NCBI GenBank assembly: GCA_002197995.1
Contig: NGZR01000001.1
Location: 4,898,001 to 4,962,000 of the forward strand
From: Gaeumannomyces sp. JS-464
Taxonomy: Eukaryota; Ascomycota; Sordariomycetes; Magnaporthales; Magnaporthaceae
Direction: 5' to 3'
Length of the DNA: 64,000 bases
The position numbers were made by a program, and so were the translations under genes. Shown in pieces: positions 37,896 to 50,490 of this stretch. Below the pieces are notes generated by a model. That model was not told where the DNA came from. It saw only the letters and a list, made by a program, of their open reading frames with translations, and searched no databases. Every line of letters begins with the position of its first letter. Positions within the stretch are counted from its first letter, which is position 1.

Positions 37896-39115
37896 TCACT
37901 CGATCACATCCGGGCTCAGTCGTATAACTTCTGGCGAGTTGACGCCGACGACGGCGACGCCCTTTGAGCGGATCTCGTCGCGGACGGCGGGCCAGCCGTC
38001 CGGGTCGACGGGGCGGGTGCCCTCCTCGACGATGCATGTGACGAAGCCCTCGGTGGCGGCGTCGAGCGCGGTGCTCTTGACGCAGTAGTCGGCGGCCAGG
38101 CCGACGACGTAGACGTGGGTGGCGCGGGCGGCGCGCAACAGACCAGCCAGCCCGGAGTCGCTGACGCGCGGCCTCGCCAGCGGGTCGTAGAAGGCGCTGT
38201 ACATCTCGACCTCGGGCCGCGTGCCCTTCTCGAGCACGCGGTCGACCCTGCGCCGGTCCAGCTCGGGCGCCAGCTCGGCCCCCGGCGTGCCCTGGACGCA
38301 GTGGACGGGCCAGAGGCGCGTCGCGTACGACTCGGCCGGGTTGAGCGGTTCACGACCGTGGTCGTGTCCACGAACGGTCTCTTGCCCGCGTGATTGGCCG
38401 CGAACGAGACGTGGTCCGGCGGGTGCCAGTCCTTGGTCGCGACGCGGAGCACCAGCCCCGGCGCCGAGAGCAGCTGGTTGACCACGGGGGCGATGTCCCG
38501 GCCGTGCGCGACTGCGAGGGAGCCGTTCTGTGGGGTGGGAAGGGGTGGCCGGTCAGCTGTGATCGGATATCCCCTCACGGACCTCGATGCAAAGGAGCAA
38601 ACTCTCCGGTTCCCCCAACCCAGAGGCTCAGCCGTTCAGCCCAGGATGCAGTTAGTCTGTAGACTGTGCCACGCCCGGGGGAGGCAGCAGCCGGATTCCC
38701 CAAGCGGGGCCGAGACTGCAGATGCGCCGTCTCGACCAAGGTCGAGGTGCATGTGGCTTGAGCCTGCTTTTTTCTTGGGCTCGCGCGGGCGAGGCATGCA
38801 TGGACGAGTTGACGTCATGGATCAACCGAACCAAAACCAACCGGCCATCATCCCATGCTCATCTCCAATCGCATCTGCGGGTGGGCTGTGGTTGTGCTGG
38901 CTGGGGGTGGAGGAGTGCGGTAGTCCAGGTGGTGGCCATTCACTCTAGGCCCGACCTGTCGCTTTCGGCGGGAGAACAAAAAAAAAAAAAAAAAAAAAAA
39001 AAAAAACATAGCGCCGAATAGACGGCTGTCGCAATTGCGTAAAACTCACCGGGGGGCAAAAGTCCTCCTGAAAATCCACCACCAGAAGCGCGGGCCTAAA
39101 AGTTCCGTCGGCCAT
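37896..39115 (-). CDS. pnc1: Nicotinamidase (isochorismatase-fold hydrolase)
   Basis: Converts nicotinamide to nicotinate in the NAD+ salvage pathway. Exon 1 is 39115-39050 (MADGTFRPALLVVDFQEDF), exon 2 is 38527-37896, and the intron of 522 nt runs 38528-39049 (GTGAGT...ACAG). The junction joins DFCPP to NGSLAVAHGRD, the invariant start of this family. The frame slips at about 38347-38350, where one C is missing from a CC(C) run after TTVVN; the other frame then continues with LNPAESYATRLWPVHCVQGT to the stop at 37896. Counted with that base, the protein is 232 aa (yeast Pnc1 is about 216). The catalytic triad is Asp14, Lys123 and Cys171 (GLAADYC). Metal ligands are Asp55 and His57 (KDWHPPDH) and His98. 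All active-site residues are present, so the enzyme is probably functional despite the apparent break. Confidence 0.93.
38978..39006. repeat. Poly-A tract (29 nt) inside the nicotinamidase intron
   Basis: An uninterrupted A run on the + strand, which is poly-T on the coding strand, 43 nt after the splice donor. Confidence 0.95.
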
Positions 39116-40204
39116 GGTTGCGCTGAGTCCGTGTCAAGCGATCAGAGGCCAGGAAGGTTGAGATTAGTAAAAATGGCTGACGGGCGAGAACAAGCGGATG
39201 GGGCCTCGTGCCAAAACGTCCGATGCGGCCGATCTGGATCAGGATTCCTGGACGTTTCAAACACGCCGTGTTCGGTTCGTTTCAATTTTAGCAGCCGTCG
39301 AAGTGCCCGGTGAATCTGCCGAGGGAGTGCAAGCAACAGGCCTGGGCGACGTCAACGAATAAAGCACGGCGGGCTATCTTGCGGATCCTTCCCTGGACGC
39401 TGTTGGCAGATATCGCGGGTCGATAAGAGCCAGGGCCAGGTGGGTATGTAGACCGGTCTCAACACCTGGCTGAAGCTTGCTTCTCGATATCTTTGCTGCT
39501 GCCTGCGGGAGAGAAAGCCTCTTTGCAAAAGGCTTACATACGCCCACCATCTGGTAGCTCAGTTGCGGCAAACGAGCACGACCACGAAAGGCCTCACTGC
39601 AGCTTACCAAGGCCCCAGCACAGGCAGTGGGGGTGCATGTGAGTTCACAGGGTGAGCGAGAGGAGCCTAGGTCTGAAGTTGGCGGCGCATTCTCCTGACA
39701 AACGGGCAGTTGCCGACCTATTCTGGGGGCTGTCAGATCTTGACAATGAAGTACAAGCGTCAGCAGTGGGTCTCGTGGCGCAGATCGAGAGCATTGCCCG
39801 CCTCCTGGATGAGGGCTTCAATCCTTCAATCAGGCTTTGTTAGCCCACATAGCCTGGTGGCGCGGCTGGCATTGGCAAGCCCCGTGAACAAACATGAAGT
39901 CACTTTATCTCGTCATCCAGCAGCAACACCCTGCGTTTTTTGACATTCACACGTTGAAAACCAGATTGCGGTGGTGGCTGCATGATGCAGGCTTGAGGCT
40001 GGGCTAGTTGAGCCTGTTGTTCCTTGTTTCCATGTCTGCCGTTTGCTGCAGTGATCGGCCGCCCAGGATGAATTGAGTTGGGGCCTTTCATGCTACCTCT
40101 AGCGTTATTTTGCGCGCTTGCAGGGCTGCACTGAAATGCCGTGACAAGGACCAGATGTACACACCAGCCATGAGCGAATTCAGCGTGATCCAATCCTGAC
40201 AGGC

Positions 40205-40228
40205 AAAAAAAAAACAAAAAAAAAAAAA
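40205..40228. repeat. A-rich tract interrupted by one C
   Basis: Two A runs of about 10 and 12 separated by a single C. Confidence 0.85.
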
Positions 40229-42391
40229 CACGGAGAGCACGGCGACATATGCACAGGGCTGCGCTGTACTGCGCCGTCCCCAATCCAAAAAAAATCCCGA
40301 TTGATCAATTGACGTGCTTGCTGCAGCCGCCACTGTGATGCCGACATGGTTAGCCAATTTGAGAATGGGATCGCCAGGCAAGCTGTGGCCGCTTGTCCAC
40401 TTCTGGTCAGCTCACCCGTCCTTGATGCTATGGTACTGTGTTGTAACGACTTTCACAACTGTGTAGAGAGCACTAACAGTGCGAACATGGAATTGGTATT
40501 AATAAAAATCCGGCCTTCAAGGTTGGGCTTGCCAAAGCCAAGGCGGGCGACCCTGTCTTCCATCATCAATCCCTCGTGTGCCACTGTACCTAATTTCCCC
40601 ACTGCAACCTGACGGCCGCCCGGCTGTCCGGACATGGAACATCAACCTTGGTTCAGCGGATTGCTAGAACATGAGGGAGCGAGCCAAGGACACATTCAAA
40701 CAATCCATATCATGCCTGGAGCGGGCTGCTTTCTGCATTTGCACTCGCCGGCAATCACCAGTTCTCCCCATTCCAGCACACTGGTCGGCGTTGGTGCGCT
40801 AGGACGCACCAATGACGACATCCGCGAACGTCTCGTTTATCTTGTGCAGGTTTGGGTTTTGGGTCCTGCGTGCTGCCCTTCTTGCCGAGGCGCCTACAGC
40901 GGCATATTTGGCCTAAACGAACTCGAGTGCATGGACGGCATGCCTCCTGATAACGACAAGAGCCGTCTGCGGTGACCCTTCTAAAATAAACACCGGATCC
41001 ATTCGCATGCCCTCTGCCAGTCCCTATGGCTTCCGGCCTGCGTTGCAGGTGTCTGCGGCTACGTGCGTGTGTTGGTAAACATCGACGTGTCCCTGCTCTG
41101 GTCCAGCACAAAGCGCCCGCAGCCTGTGTTTATCCGTGCTATCGGTCCGTTGGGTGCGCTGACTTGGTGTCGAGGCGAACGTTTGGGTGCACAACTAGGT
41201 AGGTACCTACTAATGCAACTTGGACCCCCGCGCCGCAATCGGCGAGGGAGCCGAGCCGCCTTGCTGGGGTGCACTCAGGCACAAGTCGCAGCCCTCACTC
41301 ATCGTCTGATATCAGATGTGTGCAACCGCCAGAAGCAAGGCACGGGATCGCCGTCTGTGTGCCTGCGCATATAACATCACACCCAGCCACCGGCCAGCAG
41401 GTATCACCAGGTACCCCAGTCGACATTTTCATTATCGTCATCTGCACTTTTGGGTGCAGTTTCTACAATGCCATCTCCAAGCCTAGGAGAGCATAAAAAA
41501 GAGCAAGATAATAGTAGGTAAAATGACTCGTGACAGTTGAGAATGGTCCCGTACCTGCCGCCAGCGAGGGCCCGCCTACTCGCCCCCGGAGTTGCCCGTT
41601 CTCCATCCGACGAAGAGAAAAAAAGGAAGAGCGAGAAAAGGGATCACAAAAGTGAGCAGACAAAGAGGGGAGGCCCTTAACATTGGTCACATCTTGATGG
41701 CCGGCCATCACCTCCTTGACCGCCTTCTAGCTGCAGACCGCTCCCACTGCAGGAGGCATGGGTTTGCGGCACGCAACCCGTCGATGACCTTTGTGGGTGA
41801 CTTGTCAACCTGTACATGTATGTACTGCCCAACGGGTACATGGGTTGGTGGCACGCTCCGGTGGCTTGCCCTGCCAGCTGTAGATGGGCAAGGTTCAACG
41901 GCGTAGGAGCTATCTGTCACACTGGAGTGGCTTATCGCAGGTGGGGTCGCCAGGCAGTGCTAGGGGCGTGGAATCCCAATTGCCAGTGCCAGCTGCTCGG
42001 CGCGGGCAAACTCTGCCCCCATCTGAACGTCAGAAAAAAATAAAAAATTGCGCGTCTCCAATTTCTGCCCCCGTCGCAACGGAAGCGGGAAGGAGAGGGG
42101 ACAAAAAATCGGTTTTAAAATCGCGACCAGTTCCGGGCGACGATCCCCCCTGTCTGGGTCCGCCTGTCCCTTCGTTCTAGTCCGTTGTTGGCTTCCAGTC
42201 TCCATTCCTTTCTCCATGTGCAGTTGATCTCCTCTAGACACCGTCGCCTTTTTGTTCTTTCCTTTCCTTGCTGTCCCTATTGCCATTGGAGTCGAGAGAG
42301 GTTGGCGAGTTTGGGTGCGGGCTAGACTTGTAGCACCCTAGAGACAAACAAGGCCCTCCTTGCCTCGTGGTCGAGTTCCCAGCAAAGCAAG

Positions 42392-42430
<39 letters not shown>

Positions 42431-42431
42431 C
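42392..42431. repeat. (CT)n(CA)n microsatellite upstream of HMG-CoA reductase
   Basis: About eight CT units followed by about twelve CA units, roughly 615 bases before the ATG used for the reductase. It could lie in the promoter or 5' leader. Confidence 0.95.
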
Positions 42432-43045
42432 CTTTCCGTCCCATCTTCCGAGACCCTCCGGACTCGTGGAAACCTTGGGCGGCCCTCGAACGAAGAAGAA
42501 AAAAAAGAAAGAAAAAAAGACCGGCGTTCAACACTGCCAACACCTGCCGCGGCCGAACCTACTGCTAGTAGTCCGATCAAGCCATCCTCGCAGGCGGCAG
42601 ACAGCAACACACAAACTGCCCTGCTTGAAACCAAGGCACACCCCTCGAGGTGCCCGCCTAGATAGGTACGTCCGCATGATGTCTGTCAGGAGATCGGCTG
42701 GGCCTCTCGGGACACCTCGCTCCTCCACGGAGCTCCTGCCATCTACTACGTATCCCGCCTTCCCCACGACGTCCCACGCTCGCACTTCCATCCCCGCCGC
42801 CGCTGCGCAGCAGTATCACCGGGCCTTGTGCGCATTAGAAGCTGCAACCAGCGGAGACGATGTTGTCCCTCCTCTTTCCCGCGAGACGAAGGGTTTCTTT
42901 TGCTCTGCCAGAGCTCCCGCGAGACCAGTACCGCTCACCAGCCGCCTCAGCAGATCTAGAGGTCGCCGACCTTGCCCGCGCACATCCCGTCCACAGCCGA
43001 TGGTCCCCGGCCGCCGCCGACGACTCCTCGCCCTGGGCCTTCAAC

Positions 43046-46000
43046 ATGATTGCCTCATCCCTAATCCCCTCGCGGTTTAGGGGCGAGCAGCCGGCCTCGC
43101 AGGCTGCCGCCCCGTCCCGCCTGAACAAGAAGGTCACGCCCGTGCTTCAGTTCCTGGCCAGCATCGCCTCAGCGCACCCGATCCACACGGTCGTCATTGT
43201 GGCCCTGCTCGCGAGCTCCACCTACATCGGCCTGCTCGAGGAGAGCCTGTTCGATTCCAGCTGGAGCGTCCGCCGCGCCGACTGGGACTCCTTGACCGAG
43301 GGCAGCCGCAGCCTCCGCGCCGGGCCCGACACGGCATGGAAGTGGCAGTCGCACGACCTGCTGGAGAACGCGCCCGTCGCGGGCGCCACCCACAAGGCCC
43401 TGCTGACGCTGATCTTCCCCGAGTCCCTGTCCAACGATGCGCCCAAGACGGCGCCCCTCCTCAACGCTGTGCCGACACCGGAGAACCTCTCGATCACGCC
43501 GCTGCCGTCAACCTCGAACCCCCTCACGGCCTATTCGCAGGACTCGGCGCTCGCCTTCTCGATGCCCTATGACCAGGCGCCCCGCTTTCTGACGGCCGCG
43601 CAGGAGATCCCCAACGACATCCCCGACCAGGAGACGCGCGAGTCCTCAGCCTACGGGCGCGAGAAGAAGATCTGGATCATGAAAGCCGCGCGGGTGCATA
43701 CTAGGAGCAGCATCGTCCGGTGGGTCCAGAACTCATGGGTTGAGTTTATCGACGTGCTCAAGAACGCCGAAACTCTGGACATCATCATTATGGTGCTCGG
43801 GTACCTGTCCATGCACCTCACGTTCGTTTCGCTTTTCCTGTCAATGCGCCGGATGGGATCAAACTTTTGGCTTGCGGCGAACACTCTGTTTTCGTCTGTT
43901 TTCTCCTTCCTGTTTGGCCTGCTCGTGACGACCAAGTTGGGCGTGCCAATCACCATGGTGCTGCTTTCGGAAGGCCTGCCCTTCCTCGTCGTCACGATTG
44001 GGTTCGAGAAGAACATCGTCCTGACCCGCGCCGTCCTGTCGCACGCCATCGAGCACCGGCGCCCAGACGCGGTTAAGCAGTCCGGCAAGGGCGCTGGCGG
44101 CCAGAGATCAGACCGCGGCACCGCCAGCCCCAACGAGGCCGCCTCCCACTCGGTCATCCAGTACGCCATCCAGGCGGCCATAAAGGAGAAGGCCTACGGC
44201 ATCATTAAGGACTATGCCATCGAGATCCTTATACTGGTGGCCGGAGCAGCATCTGGCGTCCAGGGCGGCCTTCAACAGTTTTGCTTCCTGGCGGCTTGGA
44301 TCCTCTTCTTCGACTGCATCCTGCTCTTCTCCTTCTACACGGCCATCCTGTACATCAAGCTCGAGATCAACAGGATCAAGCGCCACGTCCAGATGCGCAG
44401 GGCCCTCCAGGACGACGGCCTCAGCCGCCGTGTTGCCGAGAATGTCGCCAAGAGCAACGACTGGCCCGAGGGCAAGGGCTCCAGCACGTCGCTCTTCGGC
44501 AAGCAGATCAAGAGCACGAGCGTCCCCAAGTTCAAGGGCTTGATGGTGTCGGGCTTCATCATCATCAACCTGCTCAATCTCTGCACCATCCCCTTCCGCA
44601 GCACCCACTCCCTGTCGTCGCTCTCTTCGTGGGCCGGGGGGCTCGGCGGTGTGCTCAACTCACCACCCGTCGATCCCTTCAAGGTCGCGTCGAACGGGCT
44701 CGACACCATCCTGGGTGAGGCCAGGGCCACCAACACCGAGACCATTGTCACGGTCCTGACCCCGATCAAATATGAGCTGGAGTACCCCTCCATTCACTAC
44801 GCCCTCCCTCCCAAGTCGGCCGCCCCTCGGACGACGACCTGGGTTATGGCATGGGTGGCCGCATGGTCGGTGGCATCCTGAAGAGCCTCGAAGACCCCGT
44901 CCTCTCCAAGTGGATTGTCATCGCCCTCGCCATGAGCGTTGCCCTCAATGGCTACCTCTTCAATGCCGCCCGCATGGGCATTAAGGACCCCAACCTTCCT
45001 GACCATCCCATCAACCCTAAGGAGCTTGCCGATGCCCAGAAGTTCAACGAAACCGACGCCGCCACCCTGCCGCTGGGCGAGTACCAGCCTCCGACGGAGC
45101 CGCCCACGCCTAGGAGGCTTCCAAGCCCTCCAGCTGTGGACTATGAGAGCGACGCTGGCCGGCCTGTGACTAACGGATCCCCTGAGCCCCCGGCTGTACC
45201 CCGCACCGCTGCCGAGGTCGAGAGGATCCTCAAGGAGAAGCGCGTCTACGAGCTGTCGGACGAGGAGATCGTTGCCCTCTCGCTCAAGGGCAAAGTTCCG
45301 GGCTACTCCCTCGAGAGGAGCCTCAAGGACTGCACCCGCGCCGTCAAGATCCGCCGTAGCATCATCGCGAGGACCAAGGTCACCCAAGAGCTCACTGGAC
45401 TCCTGGACAGGTCGAAGCTGCCCTACAAGAACTACAACTGGGAGCAGGTTCTCGGCGCCTGCTGTGAGAACGTCATCGGTTACATGCCCCTGCCTGTCGG
45501 TGTCGCGGGTCCCCTAGTGGTTGACGGCCAGAGCTACCTTCATCCCATGGCCACGACTGAGGGTGTTCTTGTCGCCAGCGCCAGCCGTGGCTGCAAGGCC
45601 ATCAACGCCGGCGGTGGTGCTGTCACCGTGCTTACTGGAGACGGCATGACACGCGGCCCCGCCGTCGGTTTTGAGACGCTGGAGCGCGCCGGTGCCGCCA
45701 AGCTTTGGCTCGACTCGGAGGCCGGCCAGAACATGATGAAGCGGGCGTTCAACTCTACCAGCCGATTTGCTCGTCTCGAGAGCATGAAGACGGCCATTGC
45801 GGGCACCAACCTGTACATCCGGTTCAAGACTACGACTGGCGACGCAATGGGAATGAACATGATCTCCAAGGGCGTCGAGCATGCCCTCAGCGTCATGGCG
45901 ACAGAGGGCGGCTTCGACGACATGGCGGTCCTGACGGTCAGCGGAAATTACTGCACGGACAAGAAGCCGGCTGCTATCAACTGGATCGACGGGCGCGGCA

Positions 46001-46750
46001 AGAGTGTGGTGGCCGAGGCCATCATCCCAGCCGACATCGTCCGCAGCGTTCTCAAGATCGACGTGGACTCGCTCGTCGAGATGAACATCTCCAAGAATCT
46101 GATCGGATCGGCTATGGCCGGCGCCATTGGTGGTTTCAACGCGCACGCGGCCAACATCGTTGCGGCCGTCTTTCTGGCAACCGGACAAGACCCGGCGCAG
46201 GTTGTTGAGAGTGCCAACTGCATCACTATCATGCGAAAGTGAGTTTCCCCCTGGCTTTGATTTTAGGACTTTCTCTTGTTACTTGGCACATGGGTACTGA
46301 CGTCGCTGAACCTTTTCTTCCTCTAGCCTGCGCGGAGCTCTGCAAATCTCGGTCTCCATGCCTTCGATCGAAGTCGGCACGCTTGGAGGTGGCACCATCT
46401 TGGAGCCACAGGCGGCCATGCTCGATATGCTGGGTGTGCGCGGCCCGCACCCCACCAGCCCCGGCGAGAACGCTCGGAGGCTTGCGCGAGTGGTGGCAGC
46501 GGCGGTTCTCGCAGGCGAGCTGTCTCTTTGCAGCGCTCTAGCTGCAGGCCACTTGGTCAAGGCCCACATGCAGCACAACCGGTCTGCGCCGCCCACCAGG
46601 AGTGGAACTCCGGCTCCGCCCGGCAGTGGACCTTCTGGAGCCAACGGCGCCATGACTCCTGTGGGCCTGGCCATGACGCCGGCCGCGGGGGGTCTGAGGG
46701 GCTCGATGAGCTCGGCCAGCCTCGAGAGGGCCGCGGCCGCTGGCCGGTAA
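43046..46750 (+). CDS. hmgR: 3-hydroxy-3-methylglutaryl-CoA reductase (class I, membrane-bound)
   Basis: Makes mevalonate from HMG-CoA with two NADPH, the controlling step of sterol and isoprenoid synthesis, in the ER membrane. The start at 43046 ([15 protein letters not shown]) matches the fungal N-terminus; an in-frame ATG at 42860 would add 62 atypical residues. N-terminal part: membrane helices from [20 protein letters not shown], a long luminal loop, then a sterol-sensing-type block of helices (43780-44640). Catalytic part: [17 protein letters not shown] (Glu about 839), [40 protein letters not shown] and the catalytic His of [10 protein letters not shown], so all catalytic residues are present. 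One intron, 46239-46326 (88 nt, GTGAGT...CTAG), splits the Asn of MRNLRGALQ. The frame slips at 44823-44826 in a CCCC run, one C short, between PPKSAAP and [12 protein letters not shown]. With that base the protein is 1205 aa. Confidence 0.95.
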
Positions 46751-49700
46751 TGACTTGGCGATGCGGGAGGGAGCGGCGGCAACGAGCGAGGATCTGCTTA
46801 ATTCAGGGCACCATGTTGTGTATAGAAGCAATATGCCAGGGGCATATTGGTTTGAGGGATGATGCTCGCATGCCCGCAAACCGGCGCAAGCGATTTGAGG
46901 GATCTGGGCTGTGCCTGGCCGCTCGGTAACGACGGCATCGGACGGGCAATACAGCCTGGGCACCCTCTCAGCGACAGACCTTGTCTTCTTTGCAATTAGT
47001 CTAGAGCTTTTACCTCATTATCGAGGTATTCAGGTAGATAGCGGCATCCCTGGGCCCTGTTGTGGAGTGGGAATATGCCCCTATACAACAGCAATAATTT
47101 TTTGTTTCTTTCACTGTTTTATCGAATGGTCCCCTCTCTCCTTGAGTACCGTTGAGTAACCAGCTGCCAAAAGAGGAAGAAGTCTCCAGTGTTCATCCCC
47201 GAGAAGAACGCGTGGTTGGCTGGAGGGCTCTGCAAGTCGGGCACTCAACGGCACCCGAGCCCTCTACCACGCCCATAAAATTCGTCTCTTTTGCCAGCCC
47301 CTCCCTCCACCATGCGCTGCGTTCTTTCGACTCGGCTTGGGCCGAAGAAAAAAAAAAGAAATCATGACCGGCCTGGCATTGCATGCAGACGTCGAGATCT
47401 TCGCTGCCCAATGATCGGATCATCCAGCACGGCCGAGATCGAGTTCACCTCTTTGGGCGCACACTCCAGTATTGAGGTCTCCTCTTAGGGGGCGAGGTTG
47501 GGACGAAGCAGCTGTTCGGATGCTGCCGGTCGGCTGGGCTGGTGGGGGGACGGACGGCCAAGTTTTGGCTTACTTGGTTGATGGGATGGCTGGTGGTGGG
47601 CGTGAGAAGGTGGTTTCTATTGGCTGGCAGCGACAGCGAGGAAATATGGACCAACCCCCTCGATTGCATCCATCTTGCCGCTTACTCGCGTGTTTTTTTC
47701 CCTCCTCCTTTCCTTGGTTTTCCTCCCACTCTCGGTGTAGGTGGCCAGGAAGTGGTCCCATTCCCTTACGTACGTGGCGGTCTAGCAGCAAACCTTTCCC
47801 AAAAGCGCGGGCATCTCCTTTTTTTCTCTTTTTTTTCCTTCTGCCACCCGCCAAACTCTTGCCCCTCTGCGTGGCGTGCCAAGCCAGGTCTGGCGCGGGC
47901 GGTCCCGTGGCGCGTGTGGACGGCGTGCGAGTTGGGCGCCAAGGAAAAGCAACGACTTCAAGCCCCCATGGCTTGTTAGTGATGGATAGCTTGTACTGTG
48001 AGCTGGCTTTTCTTTTCTTCATTTCTTTACTGTCGTCTCTTAGCTCTCTTCTTTTCCCTCTGTGTTCCCCCATGCCATTTTTCGCCGCGCCCTTGCCACC
48101 TCGAAGCCGCGCCACCTTTGGCCTGGAACACCCACCTTCATCAACTGGGCGGGTGGCTAGTGGCAAGCTTGCGCAAGGCCATGACTTCGAAGGATAGTTG
48201 CGGACCTCACTGCTGTGACTCAGTTGTTCTTTTTACTTTGCCAAGTTCTTGAGCCGATATCGCCATCGTCGGGCAGCCATCACCGGACGGGGCGATAGGG
48301 GCCAGATATCGCCCCTTGGACCTCCTGACCAGAAACAGTTATTATCCTTGTTTTTTTTGTCCTCCTTTGATTCACTCATCACTTCCGCTCTCCAGCTCTC
48401 TTCGTCTGCGGCTTTACTGCTTGAAAAAAACACGAGACAGCGGCAAACGACTGACACCCTCCTAACACATCAGACTGGCAGATACGACTCCGCCGTGGGA
48501 TTGTACCGTTGAGCAATACATATATACTTACTGTGTCGTCACCTTTTTTTTTCTTTGACGAGAATGGACAGCGCAAAAACTCATCCTAGGCGTTTCAACC
48601 ACCCCGGTGGTAGGATATGCACCCTGGAGAGGCAGGATGCCTTCCGGTTCCAGACCAGCCCGGGCACGACGGCGTCAGCTACGTACATGGCGCCAACATC
48701 AGCACAGATCACGATGCGCACGAGCACGGCCAGCCAGTCAGGGGTAGCAAACCCGCAAGGAGCACGGGGCAAGGCTACCGAACAGTCCCTGAAAACATGA
48801 AAATAGTCGAGAGATCGTGGCAAGGAGCTCTTGCTGCCCTACACGCCTACCTACATACTTATCTACTTTACTGTCCTACCTATCTATCTACAAATTTTTC
48901 TGTCCGCATAACTTGACCCATTGGCCGAGAGGCAACAATATGCGACGTTGCACTACCACCGTGAAGTGGACGTCGCCAGGCAGCCCGTGGCGTGTGCAAC
49001 GCCTCCGTCCGTCTGTACGACTGGCGGAACACGGCATCAGGAAGAGCCACTCGAATGTCGTCGCGGAACGAGTTGCCACAGCGAAACAAAAAACAGCCTT
49101 CTGTCATTCAGTGGTCATGATGGCACCCGCCCCGTCCTGTAGCCATTCCGCTCGGTGTACAACTGGCCCTTCAATGTGCACCCTTCGACTTTGATATACC
49201 ATGCCATTTCCGTATCAAGCCTCTTGGTACCTGGGCTTAACTGGAGGCGGCATGCAGCTACCCGGACCAAGTGCTTCTCGTCCTATAGTGCATGCTCAGC
49301 TTCGGCAGAAATCCACAAGGGCCACTTCGCTTGAGGACAGGGGCGTTCTCGGGCATCAGTGGAACTGTGATTGTGTTTTTCGTTTTTCTACTTTCTTGCA
49401 TGAATCTGGGGGGTCCTGCATCATGTATGCGACTCTCTTCTTGGCTGCTCCCCGCACCTCTCTCCCGGCCCAAGGAACACGCGTCGCCGCCGTCGTCGTC
49501 AGCGTTTCTAGACCAACGCGACGCTAGAGCCAGGTGCCGCTGTTCCGCGGGTGGTCCGGCCTCCATTGCCGATCCTAGTTCGAGGCTCAAGTGTTTTTTG
49601 TTATTACTTGATCCTCAAAAACGACTGGTAATTTCCCCTTCCACTGTCCTAGCCCTCTTGTCCAACCAGCTGCTTCTTGTCTCTTGCCCCCCATCGGCAG

Positions 49701-50490
49701 AGAGCGCAAGCGACGGCGACCACGCAACCCTATCATGGTCACGAGGCGGTGAGCAGCACTGCCTCGCCCCTCTTCTGAGCAAACCCTTTTGCGGATTGGC
49801 CCGATCCTTTGGGCCTTTTCCCGTCCGGCTCATCGAACGGTCTCGACATCCTGTCTTGCGTGTCAGCACACTGGTTCGTCGAGGTACGTACAAGTGTATT
49901 GTTTTTTTAAGCTTTTTGCAGCGTCAGGCTCCCCGAGCGGCGTTTCGCCGGCTGACGACCAGGTCACCCCCACCACACGCCACCGGCATCCGCGGAAATA
50001 GATCCCGAGGCCGGGCCAATCCAGCCGCCATGTGCTTTGGGAGCAGCAGCTTCAGGAAGCCCAACGCCACGGGAACCAGCAGCGGGAAACACCAGCCGGC
50101 CGGCCGTGGAGGGGTCCTCAGGTTCGAGCGGGCTGTGCGCTACGACTTCAAGGCCGGTGTGCCACTCGCCTCGGCGCCGCGGGTCTCGTCTGAGCCTCCG
50201 AGGAGACACGGGGAGCGACAGGACGCAGCAGCTGATGTGGTCGGCGAGCACAGATGATGGGACACCAGTGAGCATCGAGCGGGTCGCCGAGGAGAGAACT
50301 CTCCAGAATGGATTACTGTTTTCTGGGTGAGAAAAAAAAAAAAAAAGGTGTTATGGAGCTGTACTACCACATTGGTGTTGGATAATACCTTAATCAGCTG
50401 GGTGCCGGCTTGTACCACCACTCGGTAACCATGACTGAACACCTGATTAGCTGGAGTGAATAATCCCAAGAAGATCATGATTACACGACC
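46751..50490. other. Intergenic, 3.7 kb
   Basis: Pyrimidine-rich segments at 47690-47870 and 47998-48070 resemble promoter or leader sequence, but no gene follows clearly. One weak small-protein candidate at 50030 is listed separately. Confidence 0.4.
50030..50257 (+). CDS. Possible small protein starting MCFGSSS (weak candidate)
   Basis: A 75-aa open frame beginning MCFGSSSFRKPN, basic and Gly/Ser-rich at first, then Arg-rich. A start of this form (Met-Cys-Phe-Gly) is common among short fungal proteins, and the preceding region (from 49500) is pyrimidine-rich. There is no homology evidence, and the second half looks random, so a splice site may be missed or it may not be a gene. It overlaps a longer 321-aa frame that I consider spurious. 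Confidence 0.25.
   Translation: MCFGSSSFRKPNATGTSSGKHQPAGRGGVLRFERAVRYDFKAGVPLASAPRVSSEPPRRHGERQDAAADVVGEHR

Larger units (their letters stand above)
39116..43045. other. Intergenic, 3.9 kb
   Basis: Short overlapping open frames only, none recognisable. Contains A-rich tracts near 40205, a TAGGTAGGTACCTA word at about 41195, and the CT/CA microsatellite at 42392. The last 600-700 bases are the likely HMG-CoA reductase promoter and leader. Confidence 0.45.

Noticed and set aside
42367..43080. 237-aa open frame upstream of HMG-CoA reductase
   Set aside because: Built on the CT/CA microsatellite and Arg/Pro-rich sequence; overlaps the reductase start in another frame.
49292..50257. 321-aa open frame on the plus strand
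   Set aside because: Reads like untranslated leader in frame with a possible small protein at 50030; no domain and a Ser/Pro/Arg-rich random look.
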